In this document: positions 1-13,076 of the stretch, one piece after another
Position numbering within the stretch: position 1 is the stretch's first letter
How the letters are laid out: every line of letters starts with the position of its first letter
NCBI RefSeq assembly: GCF_933775445.1
Contig: NC_065872.1
Location: forward strand, 1,736,001-1,800,000
Direction: 5' to 3'
DNA length: 64,000 bases
Source: Argentina anserina
Lineage: Eukaryota; Streptophyta; Magnoliopsida; Rosales; Rosaceae
The notes under the pieces: generated by a model
Database searches by the model: none
Seen by the model: the letters and a program-made list of their open reading frames with translations, nothing else
Told to the model about the DNA's origin: nothing
Program-made: the position numbers and the translations under genes

Positions 1-1385
1 CAATATAAAATAAGAAAGGATTAATAATAAACAGAACCCACAAATGTTTTTTTTTTAATTTTTATCAATGAACCCCAGATGTTATTTCTAATCAAATAAT
101 TCACTAACCTGCTCAATACAAACATAGAACCAAGCTACATTACAAGAAAGGCAAGCTACAGTATTGTTAACATGGAAATGAAAGTGATGCTCATTATGAG
201 CATGAACACCATTAATGAGACCACTTCACCAAACTACAATGACATCAAGAATGTGAAAAAAACTAACCCGCACCCACAGATGGAGATGTAAAGCTCATAT
301 TAGGCACTCTCAAGGAAAATAGCACCAATGACACTCCTACTACAGAAATTGTAAAGATAAAGGAGCACAGAACCTGCAATGATAAAACACCACCAATTCC
401 GATTTATTAGCTGATACCTGTTTATGGCTAATTCAGAATACTCATGGATCACCTCACCTATAGACCTAGAAAAAAAAAAAAGGAAACACAACAAGGCTAT
501 GAAGGTGGCAAAATTACCCTATGTGTAACACTTCTGGTTTTTTATACATCTGTATTCATGATTAGATTTATGCAGAATAACAACCACATCAGAATTTTCC
601 ATTTTTGTTAGTCACTGAAAAGTCATAGTCCGAATATGATTCTCTGCAGACATCTACAATGCTGTAGCTTTTCAACTTCAAAACCTAAATGTTCAAACAT
701 TTAGATTACACTTAGCATTTTGAAACAAACCCTACAGCTTAGAAAAGAACTTAACTTCTGGATAGCTCAAACAAAAGTTATAAATAAAGGATCTGGAAAA
801 CAGTGCAGCAATATTCCTAGAACACCTAATCGAGTTTACACCTAAAAATTGGCATTTTCCTCTCTTATTGAACTGAAATAACCATATCTAATCATAAAGG
901 GCCAAGACAAACAACATCAAGTGAGTGTTTTAAAAGCTGGGAAATTAGTTTTCCAAAATGTCAAATGTGCCAAATGGTGCTTCTATGACTCCTGTCAATC
1001 ATTTGATGATCTAAAATGAGGTCCCTGTCTTGCATAGAAATGCCAATTTGAGATCCCAGCTGTGATTAAAGTGTTTGACATTGTTCACTACAAGTCAACA
1101 ACCCCTCAACCCAGAAACCAGAACTATAAATGTCAATTTATAAAGGTTCTACCCTGACACCATCTGAACATAAAGGTTTATAATTGAAGCTATAAACCAA
1201 AAATGGTAATACTTGAACACCCAATACTCAAATACTAAAGCTTGAAATTTAACACAGACTAACGCAATATGTAAGTATAAAGATGGTATCTTTGAAACAT
1301 GGGACACAAATGATATTATAACCCAATTGAAATTGAGCAGAAACAATAACTGAAAAACTGGGTTTTGCACCATTGTTACATACCT
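1..1385 (-). other. probable first intron of a leftward gene off the left edge
   Basis: No convincing coding exon is visible on either strand. The sequence is AT-rich and intron-like. It begins, on the minus strand, directly after a good splice donor at 1384-1385, so the simplest reading is a long first intron of a gene whose coding part lies left of position 1. Small open frames on the minus strand (for example around 300-490 and 1150-1370) have no recognisable domain. Confidence 0.35.
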
Positions 1386-1500
1386 CGACTAGGTTTGGTG
1401 GGCTGATCTTTCTCCCTCCTGTCTCTCTTCTCTCTCTCACACTGTTTCCTGACTTTCCTCTCCTCCCCAACTAAAAGTTTGTTGTTCTGTCGTTTTTATT
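1386..1500 (-). other. candidate noncoding first exon of the leftward gene
   Basis: On the minus strand a purine-rich, GA-repeat leader-like stretch ends in GAG followed by gtatgt, a textbook plant donor, at about 1385. No ATG occurs in the exon before the donor, so it would be 5' untranslated sequence. The upstream limit is a guess. This rests only on composition and one splice signal; a transcript read is needed to confirm it. Confidence 0.35.
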
Positions 1501-2136
1501 TGATGTCGTTTCTGGTTGTATTCAAATGAGATGAAACCTCAACCGTTTATCATGATCATTGAAGCATTTTACTCCGGTTGATCATTGATAACACTATAGA
1601 TATCTGCCACATGTAGATGAGATGAGATGAGAAGTTGGGGGACATAGGTTCTCTATATTAAGAGGGTCCCCACTTTTCTTTTATCATATAATTGGAATCA
1701 AGTACCCTTGTAAGTTGTAATCTTCTCCAATTTCTAGACGTTACTATTGTGGATGACATTTTCTATAAAATATTTAGTTGGTAATTGTTCTTGTTGCAAG
1801 CGGACTAGCCAGAATGCTGAAAAATCTAGCAGTTGGGAAATGGTAGAAATAGTGCTTTTCAAAATGTCCAGAATGATCAACTTGCTCAAATTTGATCCAC
1901 TTGATCAAAGTCTCTGTCTTTGAGTGGTTGCTAAAGAGGCCCAAAAAAGTGGCTGCGAAAGATTCAGTGAGCTGAGGTACATGGAAATATCTACCTTTCT
2001 ATGATCATAGTCATCATACATTTAATTCACAGATAGAACATCAATTTTTTGAGTATACAGAAAAAGTCTCATATATGTTACAAGCTGCAGAAAATTTACC
2101 ACGGAGTTTAAGGAAGAAGGCCATAATGGAGTTGAG
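1501..2136. other. intergenic: presumed promoter of the left gene and 3' end of the kinase gene
   Basis: No coding potential. The stretch lies between the start of the leftward gene and the stop codon of the kinase gene, which is also leftward, so it should hold the kinase 3' UTR (right part) and the left gene's promoter (left part). A short GATGA repeat lies near 1616-1632. Nothing else stands out. Confidence 0.4.
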
Positions 2137-3513
2137 TTATCTCGGTGTTATAGCAGACATTGCAGTTCCATATGAGTAAACTGAGGATGAGTTTTCATTA
2201 CTGCTATCTACTTGTTGAGCTGCCAAGGCAGCAACAATGTCTGGCCCGTGATGACCATTGATCTGTGGCTGGGATTCTTCTTCTAGTGACAAGAAATCTA
2301 CAATGGTCATTTGAGTATCAGGAGGCTGCTCCACAATCAAACCACCTTCAAGCATTTCAACCACTTCAGACATAGGAGGCCTGAGACTAGCCCTCTCTAG
2401 TATGCACCAAATGGCTACATGAACTAGCCTTTTCAATTCTCTCTCATCAATCCCTCCACTATCTAATAGTCTCTGATCAACAATCTCCATGAGTTTGCCT
2501 TCTCTCATTTTCTCATTCACAGTTTTGGGGAAGTATTGCCATTTCCTATGAGGCCTATTATGAGTACCCATTTCAATGAAACTCACATTTCTTCTGCCTC
2601 CAATCATCTCAAGGAGCACCATTCCATAGCTATAAGTATCCGATTTCTCTGAAATTCCATGCTCCAACAGCCACTCAGGAGCTAAGTACCCTCTAGTGCC
2701 CCTTATTGTTGTCATGACACTACTCTCCTCTCTTCCCATTAGTTTTGACAGACCAAAATCTGCCACAATTGCTCTAAAATTCTCATCCAAGAGAATATTT
2801 TCCGGCTTAACATCAAGGTGCAAGATCCTTTTCCTGCAATCATGATGCAGATAAGAAAGTGCCTTGGCAACATCAATAGCAACTCTGTACCTCAAGTCCC
2901 AAGACAAACACCCTCCTCGGCGATTAGACCTTACCTTTCTATTGAAAATCCAACCATCTAATGAGCCATTTGAGATGAAGTCATACACGAGGAACCGGGG
3001 CCCTGCAGGACTAACACAGCAATATCCAAGAAGCCTCACAAGATTCACATGTTGTAGACTAGCTATTGCAGAAACTTCTGATCTAAATTCCCTATCGCCC
3101 CGCTCCTCCACATCAAGCCTTTTTACTGCAACAGGAGTTCCATCACTTAGAATGCCTTTGAACACTTTAGCAGAAGCCCCTTGGCCAAGCAATGCCTTGA
3201 AGTTGTCTGTGGCTTCTTCTAGCTCATTGAACCTAAACTTTGTGGGAACTCCAGCTACTTTTCGGAGGAAGCTGTACTCTATCCTTAGCTCACGTCCTTC
3301 GGATTTGTACTGTGATTCCATCTGTTTTCGCCTGTAATTGTAGTGATGTCTGATTATTAGCCATGCAAACACAGCAAGGATCACAGCAATTCCTGCTCCA
3401 CAAATGAGATAGAAAGTACTGGAAAGCTTGAGAGACACGCGAGCGACGATGATGAAAATGATGAGGATGATCACTGATGAAGCAGCTATTATGTTGGCTT
3501 TCTTGTCCTCCAT
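2137..3513 (-). CDS. receptor-like protein kinase without ectodomain (At5g20050-like)
   Basis: Intronless gene for a 458-residue Ser/Thr kinase at the membrane. The first ATG in frame is at 3513; a longer reading would need TTG. Two hydrophobic segments (about residues 8-24 and 34-54) precede a basic stretch and then the kinase domain from about 95. There is no extracellular domain. Visible kinase landmarks are the glycine loop at 110-117 (GQGASAKV, third glycine replaced by alanine), Lys131, Glu146, the catalytic loop HLDVKPEN with Asp234, DFG at 252-254, and GTRGYLAPEW in the activation segment. Leucine before Asp234 makes it a non-RD kinase. The C-terminal tail is Ser/Asn-rich. It resembles the probable receptor-like kinase At5g20050; substrate and partner are unknown. 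Active-site residues are all present, so it is probably catalytically active. Confidence 0.93.
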   Translation of the reverse strand: MEDKKANIIAASSVIILIIFIIVARVSLKLSSTFYLICGAGIAVILAVFAWLIIRHHYNYRRKQMESQYKSEGRELRIEYSFLRKVAGVPTKFRFNELEEATDNFKALLGQGASAKVFKGILSDGTPVAVKRLDVEERGDREFRSEVSAIASLQHVNLVRLLGYCCVSPAGPRFLVYDFISNGSLDGWIFNRKVRSNRRGGCLSWDLRYRVAIDVAKALSYLHHDCRKRILHLDVKPENILLDENFRAIVADFGLSKLMGREESSVMTTIRGTRGYLAPEWLLEHGISEKSDTYSYGMVLLEMIGGRRNVSFIEMGTHNRPHRKWQYFPKTVNEKMREGKLMEIVDQRLLDSGGIDERELKRLVHVAIWCILERASLRPPMSEVVEMLEGGLIVEQPPDTQMTIVDFLSLEEESQPQINGHHGPDIVAALAAQQVDSSNENSSSVYSYGTAMSAITPR

Positions 3514-5240
3514 CAAATCAAAGTTGCATTTTCTGGTTTCAGGTTAAGAGAGAAAGAGAAAGAGAGATAGAGAGAGGGAGATCACTGGAGTTTTTTTTTA
3601 TATGATCACTGGAGTTTCTTCTCTCCTTCAACATGATACTTTTTCCTGAATTTATTAGTTTCCTTCATTGGCTAGCTCCTAGGGTCTAACATGCTGTGAA
3701 TATTTAACCAAAGGGATACTTCTAAATTCTAATCTATATAGATCGGCCAAGAGTTGAAAGTTTGAACAATGTGGGTCATGAATCAAATGGAACCAAAGAA
3801 ACCACCAAGAAGTTCACCTAATTACTTGTCTGACTTTCATTTTTATTTAATGCCAATTATTGGAAACATTTTCCAGAAATAAATAAACCCTATTCTAAAA
3901 TCAAATAGCTTCATTTTCACAGGTAAGCCCCCAATAAGGTGAGGAACAATGTATGTGTGACCTGGTCATTGACCATATAGATTATAGACATGCATATTAG
4001 TGATCAAATTTTAAAAGTCTAGACTCATTCAATTACATTAAACTAATGAACCCTGCTGCAAGTGATCAAGACAACACTTGCTGATGAGGTAAAACATTCA
4101 CATTGCTTAATTTGGCCTTAATGGTGCTCAAGACAGACAGAGTTACATTGAAATATTCATTTCAACACTGACTGAATCATATAATACTATCCTAAAGCTT
4201 GAAAAGACATTGAAGATTAGGTTCTAAAGTAACAAGACTGCAGGACCGAGTCCTGGAATAATAATTTTGACTTTTGAGGTTCACGGATCATAGAGGGGTG
4301 AAGAAACCAACAGCACCAAAATTAGTTTATGCTAAAGGGAGAACCGGCATTGCACCAATGCACTCACTAACGCGTGACTAGTTTGGACAACATAAGATAG
4401 ATCATATTATCACTTTCAGAAAACAACAATCTGCAACACTCCAAGTGTTTAGATTCGTATCAAAACGATGAAATCTTAGATTCAGTCTGTGCATAATAGA
4501 AAAATCAGGTGAGGTCAAGGGGTTAAGACTTGTAGCAACAAAGCACATGAACTTGTAATGGCTAGAGGCCATTTGTTAGTTGATGAGGGGAAGAGATGGG
4601 TAAGGAGTAAGGACCGTAAAGTCAAGAGTGAGAAGGGAAAGAATTAGAGAAATGGTGGGAAAAAAGGGAAAAATTCTGTTATGCACATGCAGAAGCTTTT
4701 TTTTTTCACAATCTACCCCCACACATACAAGTGCATTTTATGATAACCCATTACTCTTTTATTACTACACACAATTGTGTGTATACCATACCTTGCTGCA
4801 CAACAGACAATCTCGAAAAAAAATATTAAATTGATATCATGACAAACACTACTTATATCATCGTAACCACTACGAGTAAACAAAATTACAGAATAAATGG
4901 TTTCAATAGTTAATAGATAGTAATTATTTGTAAAAGAATATTGATTGATAGGAAAATGTGTAAATCTAAAAGTGTAACTAGTACGATGAAACTTGTACGA
5001 ATAAACTTATCCGTTTTTCGGTTTTTCCTCTATTATGATTTAATGTTTTATCTCACTTACCCTAATGAGGAAGATTATGGGACCTACTCACTTACCCTAA
5101 AACAGAGTAGCAGAGGCAGCACCGTGGACTCGACTACATAAGATCATCTACTACGTTGCCCTAAACCCCCAAAAACCCTCCTCTCTCATTTTTCGTGTTT
5201 GGTCTTTCAGGGCATTGACCACATACTACCCAACTCAAAC
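3514..5240. other. intergenic between divergent kinase and PRMT10 genes
   Basis: The kinase gene is transcribed leftward and PRMT10 rightward, so this 1.7 kb is a shared upstream region. The kinase leader on the minus strand carries CT/GA-rich repeats (3549-3585) and a duplicated short motif, gatcactggagttt, at about 3580-3593 and 3604-3617. Short open frames at 4628-4834 and 4941-5141 have no recognisable product. The final ~140 bases before 5241 are probably the PRMT10 5' UTR. Confidence 0.5.
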
Positions 5241-8324
<3,084 letters not shown>

Positions 8325-9103
8325 CTGGAGGCAAGATTCATCCCCACCAGCATATTTCTGGAAGTCTGAATTGTCCGAAGGAATCAGACTTGCAAGCTAT
8401 CTGTAAAAGTTTTGTGGAGTTTTCCAGGCTTTGCAGCCATTCTGCTAACTCAGATCTTCGTGTGTTAAAATTTGATTTTTTTTTTAGACAAGTCATGTCA
8501 GCTACCTAAGACTTGTCGATTCAGTGTGTCCTCTTCTGTATGCATCTGTACACATTGGCATTTGCTTGCTAAAATGATCAATCAGCACCACCTGTTTCAT
8601 ATTCTGGTTTCTGCGCATGGCCACTATGTTGTAACTATATTATGCTTTAGTTTTTCTCCTTATTCAGTGTGTTACACATGACATCCTCCTAGTATCTCTG
8701 CTCTTAAAACTTGTTCTTGTACTAAAATAAAGTCATCGTTGCTGCCCTTGCATGTATTCGACTTCTTTGCATGCAGTCATGCACATGGTGATAGTGACCT
8801 GCAGACCTTTGATTACAATGGAAGCTGCTTTTAAACAGGGTTAACATCGTAAGACCATTCACAACCTTATAGTTCGGTATGTAATTGTCAACCATAGGCT
8901 AAATTCAAGGGAATCAAATGCATTTTGGGCTCAGCAAGCAAAGCTGTTATCCTTGACTTCCCGGATTCCTAACAAAGTTGGCAAAGCTCCATTGCATATT
9001 GTTTGATGATTTGTATCATTTATCTTTCTGAAACTATAAGATCTGATAAACACAGCCTTTAGTTTTCCCCATCATACCTCTCTGTAACCTGTAAGCCCTG
9101 AAA
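8325..9103 (+). other. PRMT10 3' UTR and spacer
   Basis: Noncoding. A polyadenylation signal AATAAA lies at 8726-8731, about 400 bases after the PRMT10 stop, so the transcript probably ends near 8750. The rest, up to 9103, should hold the promoter and leader of the next small gene. No further feature seen. Confidence 0.45.
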
Positions 9104-9382
9104 ATGCATCGATCTTCAAGCACCACGCGAGCCTCCGAGGAGTTTCTGGTGAACTTCTCACCTGCGTCCGTGTGTCTAGGCTCTCCGCTCCTGAATACCA
9201 CAACAGTTGCCTCCCCGGAGGATTTGCCTGTTTACGATCCAAATTCTGATGATCTTACCAAAAAGGAAATGGGTCTACATCATCATAATCCTTCAGGAGA
9301 GAATGTCATTCACCTTATTCCCCTAGTTATATTTCTCTGTGGTTTTACACTTTGGATTTTCTCTCGTCCAGCCAAATTGTAA
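9104..9382 (+). CDS. small protein with C-terminal membrane segment, function unknown
   Basis: A single-exon frame of 92 residues opening with ATG (MHRSSSTTRASEEF). The N-terminal half is polar and Ser/Thr-rich, with a LPVYDP motif near residue 44. One hydrophobic segment (about residues 70-86, IHLIPLVIFLCGFTLWIF) is followed by only six residues, the layout of a tail-anchored protein with a cytosolic N terminus. The style matches short uncharacterised plant membrane proteins that begin MHRS..TTR and carry an acidic YDP segment. I do not know a function. The frame is complete, lies about 370 bases downstream of the PRMT10 polyadenylation signal, and runs in the same direction. Gene reality is likely but not certain without transcript data. 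Confidence 0.65.
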   Translation: MHRSSSTTRASEEFLVNFSPASVCLGSPLLNTTTVASPEDLPVYDPNSDDLTKKEMGLHHHNPSGENVIHLIPLVIFLCGFTLWIFSRPAKL

Positions 9383-10231
9383 GCATATATAAATTGTTGC
9401 TAGCTATTCTCCTTTTGCTTTCGCTACCTGGAGATTTAATATACATGATGAGTAATCTGATGACGAATTGAAACATTTATAATTTTATGTCATCAAGTTT
9501 ATATATCTGCATAGTACTCATGGTTTTGGGTATAAAATTCGCTATTGGAGATCTAATATAATACAATTCTTGGCCGATCATTGGCTACAATCAATCCAAC
9601 CCGGATCATTTATCTATTTAATCAGTTATTATTTTTATTATTTGTCAATCATATTCATAAACTTGAACGAATTTTGTTTGTGATCTAAAATCACAGCAAA
9701 AGGACTCTTTCCGTTACTGAAACTACAAGAACAGTAGGACATGCATCGGCATAGTCACTCCTGCAAGCTATTGCATTCTATACGATGAGTGAAACCTCAA
9801 TTACTTTGGATTTTAGGAAGGTTAATCCATCATAATTAGTCATGATTATTTGCCGTGGCTTTGGTTTGGTAGTACTTCGCGAGTATTTTGTAGCGATTTC
9901 GATGTGGAAGTCTGAGCCAGGAGGTGGTGTGGAGGAAGAGGATGTTGACTTGGCGCAGAACAAGAGTTCATCATGGTCATTAAGAATCCATTGCAAGGCT
10001 CATGCTTCACCAAGTTCATCTGATCGATCATATGAAGGGTTATGGGTTTAAATGTGTAATTATGAGTTAAGTTTATAGTACTGGGTTTCTGGTTAGCTTC
10101 CTAACCTTATCTTATGAACCTAGCCAATACATGCATGCAAACGTGGTTTACTAGCAGTCTAGCAGTAAATTGTTCTAAGTTTCTAACTTTAGTCGAGTGA
10201 CTCGAGTCTAGCCCTGCTAGTGTTGGTTCTA
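9383..10231. other. intergenic, left flank of the Copia insertion
   Basis: No supportable gene. Two overlapping open frames on opposite strands (about 9778-9996 minus and 9842-10051 plus) have no recognisable domain and at most one of them could be real. The last five bases, TTCTA at 10227-10231, are the left target-site duplication of the Copia element. Confidence 0.5.
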
Positions 10232-11024
10232 TGAAGGTACACATATTGGCCTCCATAGGTGATGAAGACAAAGAGGAATGAAGCACAACAAAGGGGGAGC
10301 ATTGATGACATTTCCTAGTTGGACTAGGAAACCAACCTTGCGGCATGATCCTATGAGTTGGTCGAATCAAACATATATGGAAATATATATGGGATCATAT
10401 ATAGAGAGAATAAAGTATATTTGGGAAAAAATAGTTTCAAATATATTTAGTTTAAGATGTATTCCATATGTATTGTTTTTCCTTTTATATAGAATGATGT
10501 ATTAGGAAAGGATTTAGGTTGATTACCTATTCTTGTACTAGGGTTAGGTAGTGCATGGCCAGGTGTGATATATATAGGATATATTCATGCAGTTGCTGTA
10601 GAGCCAAGAAGAGGGAGACACGGCCAAAGAGAAGAAGAAATAGAGAGAAGGAGAGAAAGAGAGAAAAAGAAGAAAAGAGGTGAATCCTTAGAGAAGAAAA
10701 TTCACACAAAGAGAAGCTTAGTGCTAGGAGATCTTTGTGACTCCATTGAAGACCTTAGTGGCAACATCAACGTTCTTAGTGAGGTTGATCATCCGTGTGT
10801 CTACAACGATCTTAGTGAGGTTGTATCGACATTTGAAGCAACGATCTTAGTGAGGTTGTTTCATGCTTAATTGTGACTATCAAGTAAGAAGTATTTTACT
10901 TTTGAGAACTATATTATCATAGATTAAGGTGTAATCTTTGTAATATGAATTGTTCAATAGAAAAGTGAAATTCTTCTATATTTTCCGCTGCTATTACTCG
11001 TTATTGTTCTATCTTGTATTTTCA
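10232..11024 (+). repeat. 5' LTR of the Copia element
   Basis: Starts TGAAGG and ends TTTCA. Matches 18623-19416 over its full length with three substitutions and a one-base indel. Holds a TATA-like box at 10568-10576, a purine-rich GA stretch at 10601-10680 and three copies of a 19-base motif (10769-10787, 10805-10823, 10840-10858). An open frame of about 100 codons inside (10565-10870) is present in both LTRs and is probably not a protein gene. Confidence 0.96.
10568..10576 (+). promoter_or_regulatory. TATA-like box in the LTR
   Basis: The run tatatatag lies about 455 bases before the LTR end, a normal place for the U3/R promoter. The same run occurs at the equivalent place in the 3' LTR (about 18960-18968). 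Transcription start was not determined. Confidence 0.5.
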
Positions 11025-11025
11025 A

Positions 11026-11042
11026 TTGGCATCAGAGCAGGT
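11026..11042 (+). promoter_or_regulatory. primer-binding site for initiator tRNA-Met
   Basis: One base after the 5' LTR, TTGGCATCAGAGCAGGT closely resembles the usual plant Copia primer site TGGTATCAGAGC, complementary to the 3' end of initiator methionine tRNA, with C for T in the fourth pairing position. It primes minus-strand cDNA synthesis. Confidence 0.85.
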
Positions 11043-11072
11043 ACTGGAGGTGTCCGGTAGATCTAGCTCAAG

Positions 11073-13076
11073 ATGGAACGTCAAGGATTGAATCAGCCAC
11101 CTTTGCTCGCTAGCATGGATTTTGCTCAATGGAAACTCCAAATGAGATCGTTTATATATGGCATTGACTTCCATGCATGGAGAAGTGTCGAACGTGGATG
11201 GAATCCTCCAATGAAAGAGGTTGATTCAAAAGCTCCTGAAGGATCGGCTATGCAAGAATTAAAAGATGAAGATGAGTGGACTGACAAGGAAATCAAAGCT
11301 AGTGAAGGAAATCACAAAGCTTTAAATGCTCTTTACGCATCAATGAGCAGAGATGAAAAGAAAAGAGTTCAGAATTGCGTTACCGCCAAACAGGTTTGGG
11401 ATAAACTTTGTGTTTTAAATGAAGGTAATGATATTGTAAAAGAACAAAGATTACAACAATATTATTCTGAAATTGATGCCTTGAAAATGAGAGATGATGA
11501 AACTATTGATGATTTTTATAGTCGTTTTACTGATCTCTCTAGTTTATGTGAAAGCCTTGGAAGACCATTACAAGAATCCGATATTGTAAGGAAAATATTA
11601 CGATCTCTTCCAAAGTCATACAGGATGAAGAAGACAACAATCCAGGAGCAATATAATCTAAACGAATATTCTGTGGACTTGTTGATTGGAAATCTAAAGG
11701 CTTGGGAGATGGAGCTGGATGAGGATGAAAGACCAAAAGGTAAGAATTCAAAAAATATTGCCTTAAAGGTTACTGAACCCTCAAAATCAAAGTCTGAGGA
11801 TTCTGAACACAATGAAATATTACTGTTGACTAAAGAGTTTAAGAAATTTTTGAATCAGAAAAATAATAGGAACAAACAAAATAATCTTAATTCTAGGAGA
11901 AGTTTTAATAATAAAAATTTTGAAAAACGTAGTGAAAATTTCTCTCAAAGAAAGTATGAGTATGGAAGTAGTAGTAACAACAATAAGAAATGTTATACTT
12001 GTGGTGGCATTGGCCACATTGCTACTGATTGTGGGAATAAAAAGACTGATTCAGGTAACAAGGCTTACAAGACATCTTGGAGTGACGATGATGATAGCTC
12101 CACAAAAAGGGACAAAACATTTGCTCTTGTATCTTCTTTCTCGTTAGATTATGCAGGTTCTGAAAATGAGGATCAAGAAGAAGATGAAGACAACAGCTAT
12201 GAAGATAATGAGATGTTTGAATATCAAGCAAGAGTTATAAAAGCTGCAGAGAAAATTTCTGAAAAAAATCTTCTATTAAAACAACAAGTAGAGATGCTGG
12301 AAAACGAAAAAGTGAAATGGGAAGAGGAGAAACTGCACATGCGGACGAAAAATGACTATGGTGGTCAAGTGATTGAACGAAAGCATCTGTTAGCCAAAAT
12401 TCAAATGCTACAAAGTGAGGTAACAGAAAAGAATAATTTAATTGACTTATTAAACTCTAAACTTGGCAAGTTGCAGGTTTTGCTTGATGGAACGAATACC
12501 AAGGTTGAAAAGTTTCAACATAGTTCGAAATCACTATCTGATATTCTGAGTACAGGAAAAAGCTACAACGATCGAACTGGACTTGGATATACTGGTAAGA
12601 GTAGCTCAACTAAAAATCCGAATTTTTACACTAACTTTGTCCGTGAACAATCAGGTTCAAAGGAATGTGAGAAATACATTAAAGAACATGTAGAATCGGA
12701 AAAACTTCAGACCTCATTCAAATCAAATATTGTAAACTCGAATGATAGGTATGAGGAAGATATACAAGATATTCGAAGTAAGTTGAAAGAACATAGTCAG
12801 CTTTTACTTGATATCTCTCGTTTTGTTGGCTTGTCTAAATCGTATAAAGAATCTAAACAGGACGCAGATATGGTTAGGAGACCTTCAGGTAAGAAGGTTT
12901 GGAGAAAAAAATATAATCATGATTCCATAGAAGCGTTTTGTAATTTGTGCTATATTGATATAGATTATGAATCGAATGATATTAAGGCTACATGTAATGT
13001 TGCTATTACTGCATTATCTGCTAGACAAGAGGACACTTGGTATATTGATAGTGGGTGTCAAACATTGGTTTTCTGA
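11073..13076 (+). CDS. gag: Copia gag plus start of protease
   Basis: Frame of 667 residues beginning at the first ATG after the primer site. The N-terminal third (about residues 10-220) is a UBN2/retrotransposon gag-type region. A CCHC zinc knuckle (CYTCGGIGHIATDC) begins near residue 307, followed by acidic Ser/Asp-rich sequence and a long Glu/Lys-rich coiled-coil-like segment (about 385-480). The frame then runs into the protease and reaches the catalytic DTWYIDSGC at about 655-663, before an abrupt stop a few codons later. That stop is caused by a frameshift just after the active-site Cys: the protease and integrase sequence continues in the +1 frame from 13060. Gag itself is intact and could package RNA; the protease cannot be made whole from this copy. 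Confidence 0.9.
   Translation: MERQGLNQPPLLASMDFAQWKLQMRSFIYGIDFHAWRSVERGWNPPMKEVDSKAPEGSAMQELKDEDEWTDKEIKASEGNHKALNALYASMSRDEKKRVQNCVTAKQVWDKLCVLNEGNDIVKEQRLQQYYSEIDALKMRDDETIDDFYSRFTDLSSLCESLGRPLQESDIVRKILRSLPKSYRMKKTTIQEQYNLNEYSVDLLIGNLKAWEMELDEDERPKGKNSKNIALKVTEPSKSKSEDSEHNEILLLTKEFKKFLNQKNNRNKQNNLNSRRSFNNKNFEKRSENFSQRKYEYGSSSNNNKKCYTCGGIGHIATDCGNKKTDSGNKAYKTSWSDDDDSSTKRDKTFALVSSFSLDYAGSENEDQEEDEDNSYEDNEMFEYQARVIKAAEKISEKNLLLKQQVEMLENEKVKWEEEKLHMRTKNDYGGQVIERKHLLAKIQMLQSEVTEKNNLIDLLNSKLGKLQVLLDGTNTKVEKFQHSSKSLSDILSTGKSYNDRTGLGYTGKSSSTKNPNFYTNFVREQSGSKECEKYIKEHVESEKLQTSFKSNIVNSNDRYEEDIQDIRSKLKEHSQLLLDISRFVGLSKSYKESKQDADMVRRPSGKKVWRKKYNHDSIEAFCNLCYIDIDYESNDIKATCNVAITALSARQEDTWYIDSGCQTLVF

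Noticed and set aside
2864..3337. 157-codon plus-strand frame inside the kinase gene
   Set aside because: Antisense shadow of a well supported kinase coding sequence.
9778..10051. Overlapping open frames on both strands left of the Copia element
   Set aside because: Neither has a known motif; a signalling-peptide reading was considered but no conserved C-terminal box is present.
10565..10870. 101-codon open frame inside the 5' LTR (and its copy in the 3' LTR)
   Set aside because: Lies in the LTR leader, low-complexity Arg/Lys/Glu from GA repeats, no domain; LTR frames of this kind are normally untranslated.
12967..13059. Apparent N-terminal extension of pol
   Set aside because: It is the gag-protease sequence read in the wrong frame; real pol homology starts at 13060.
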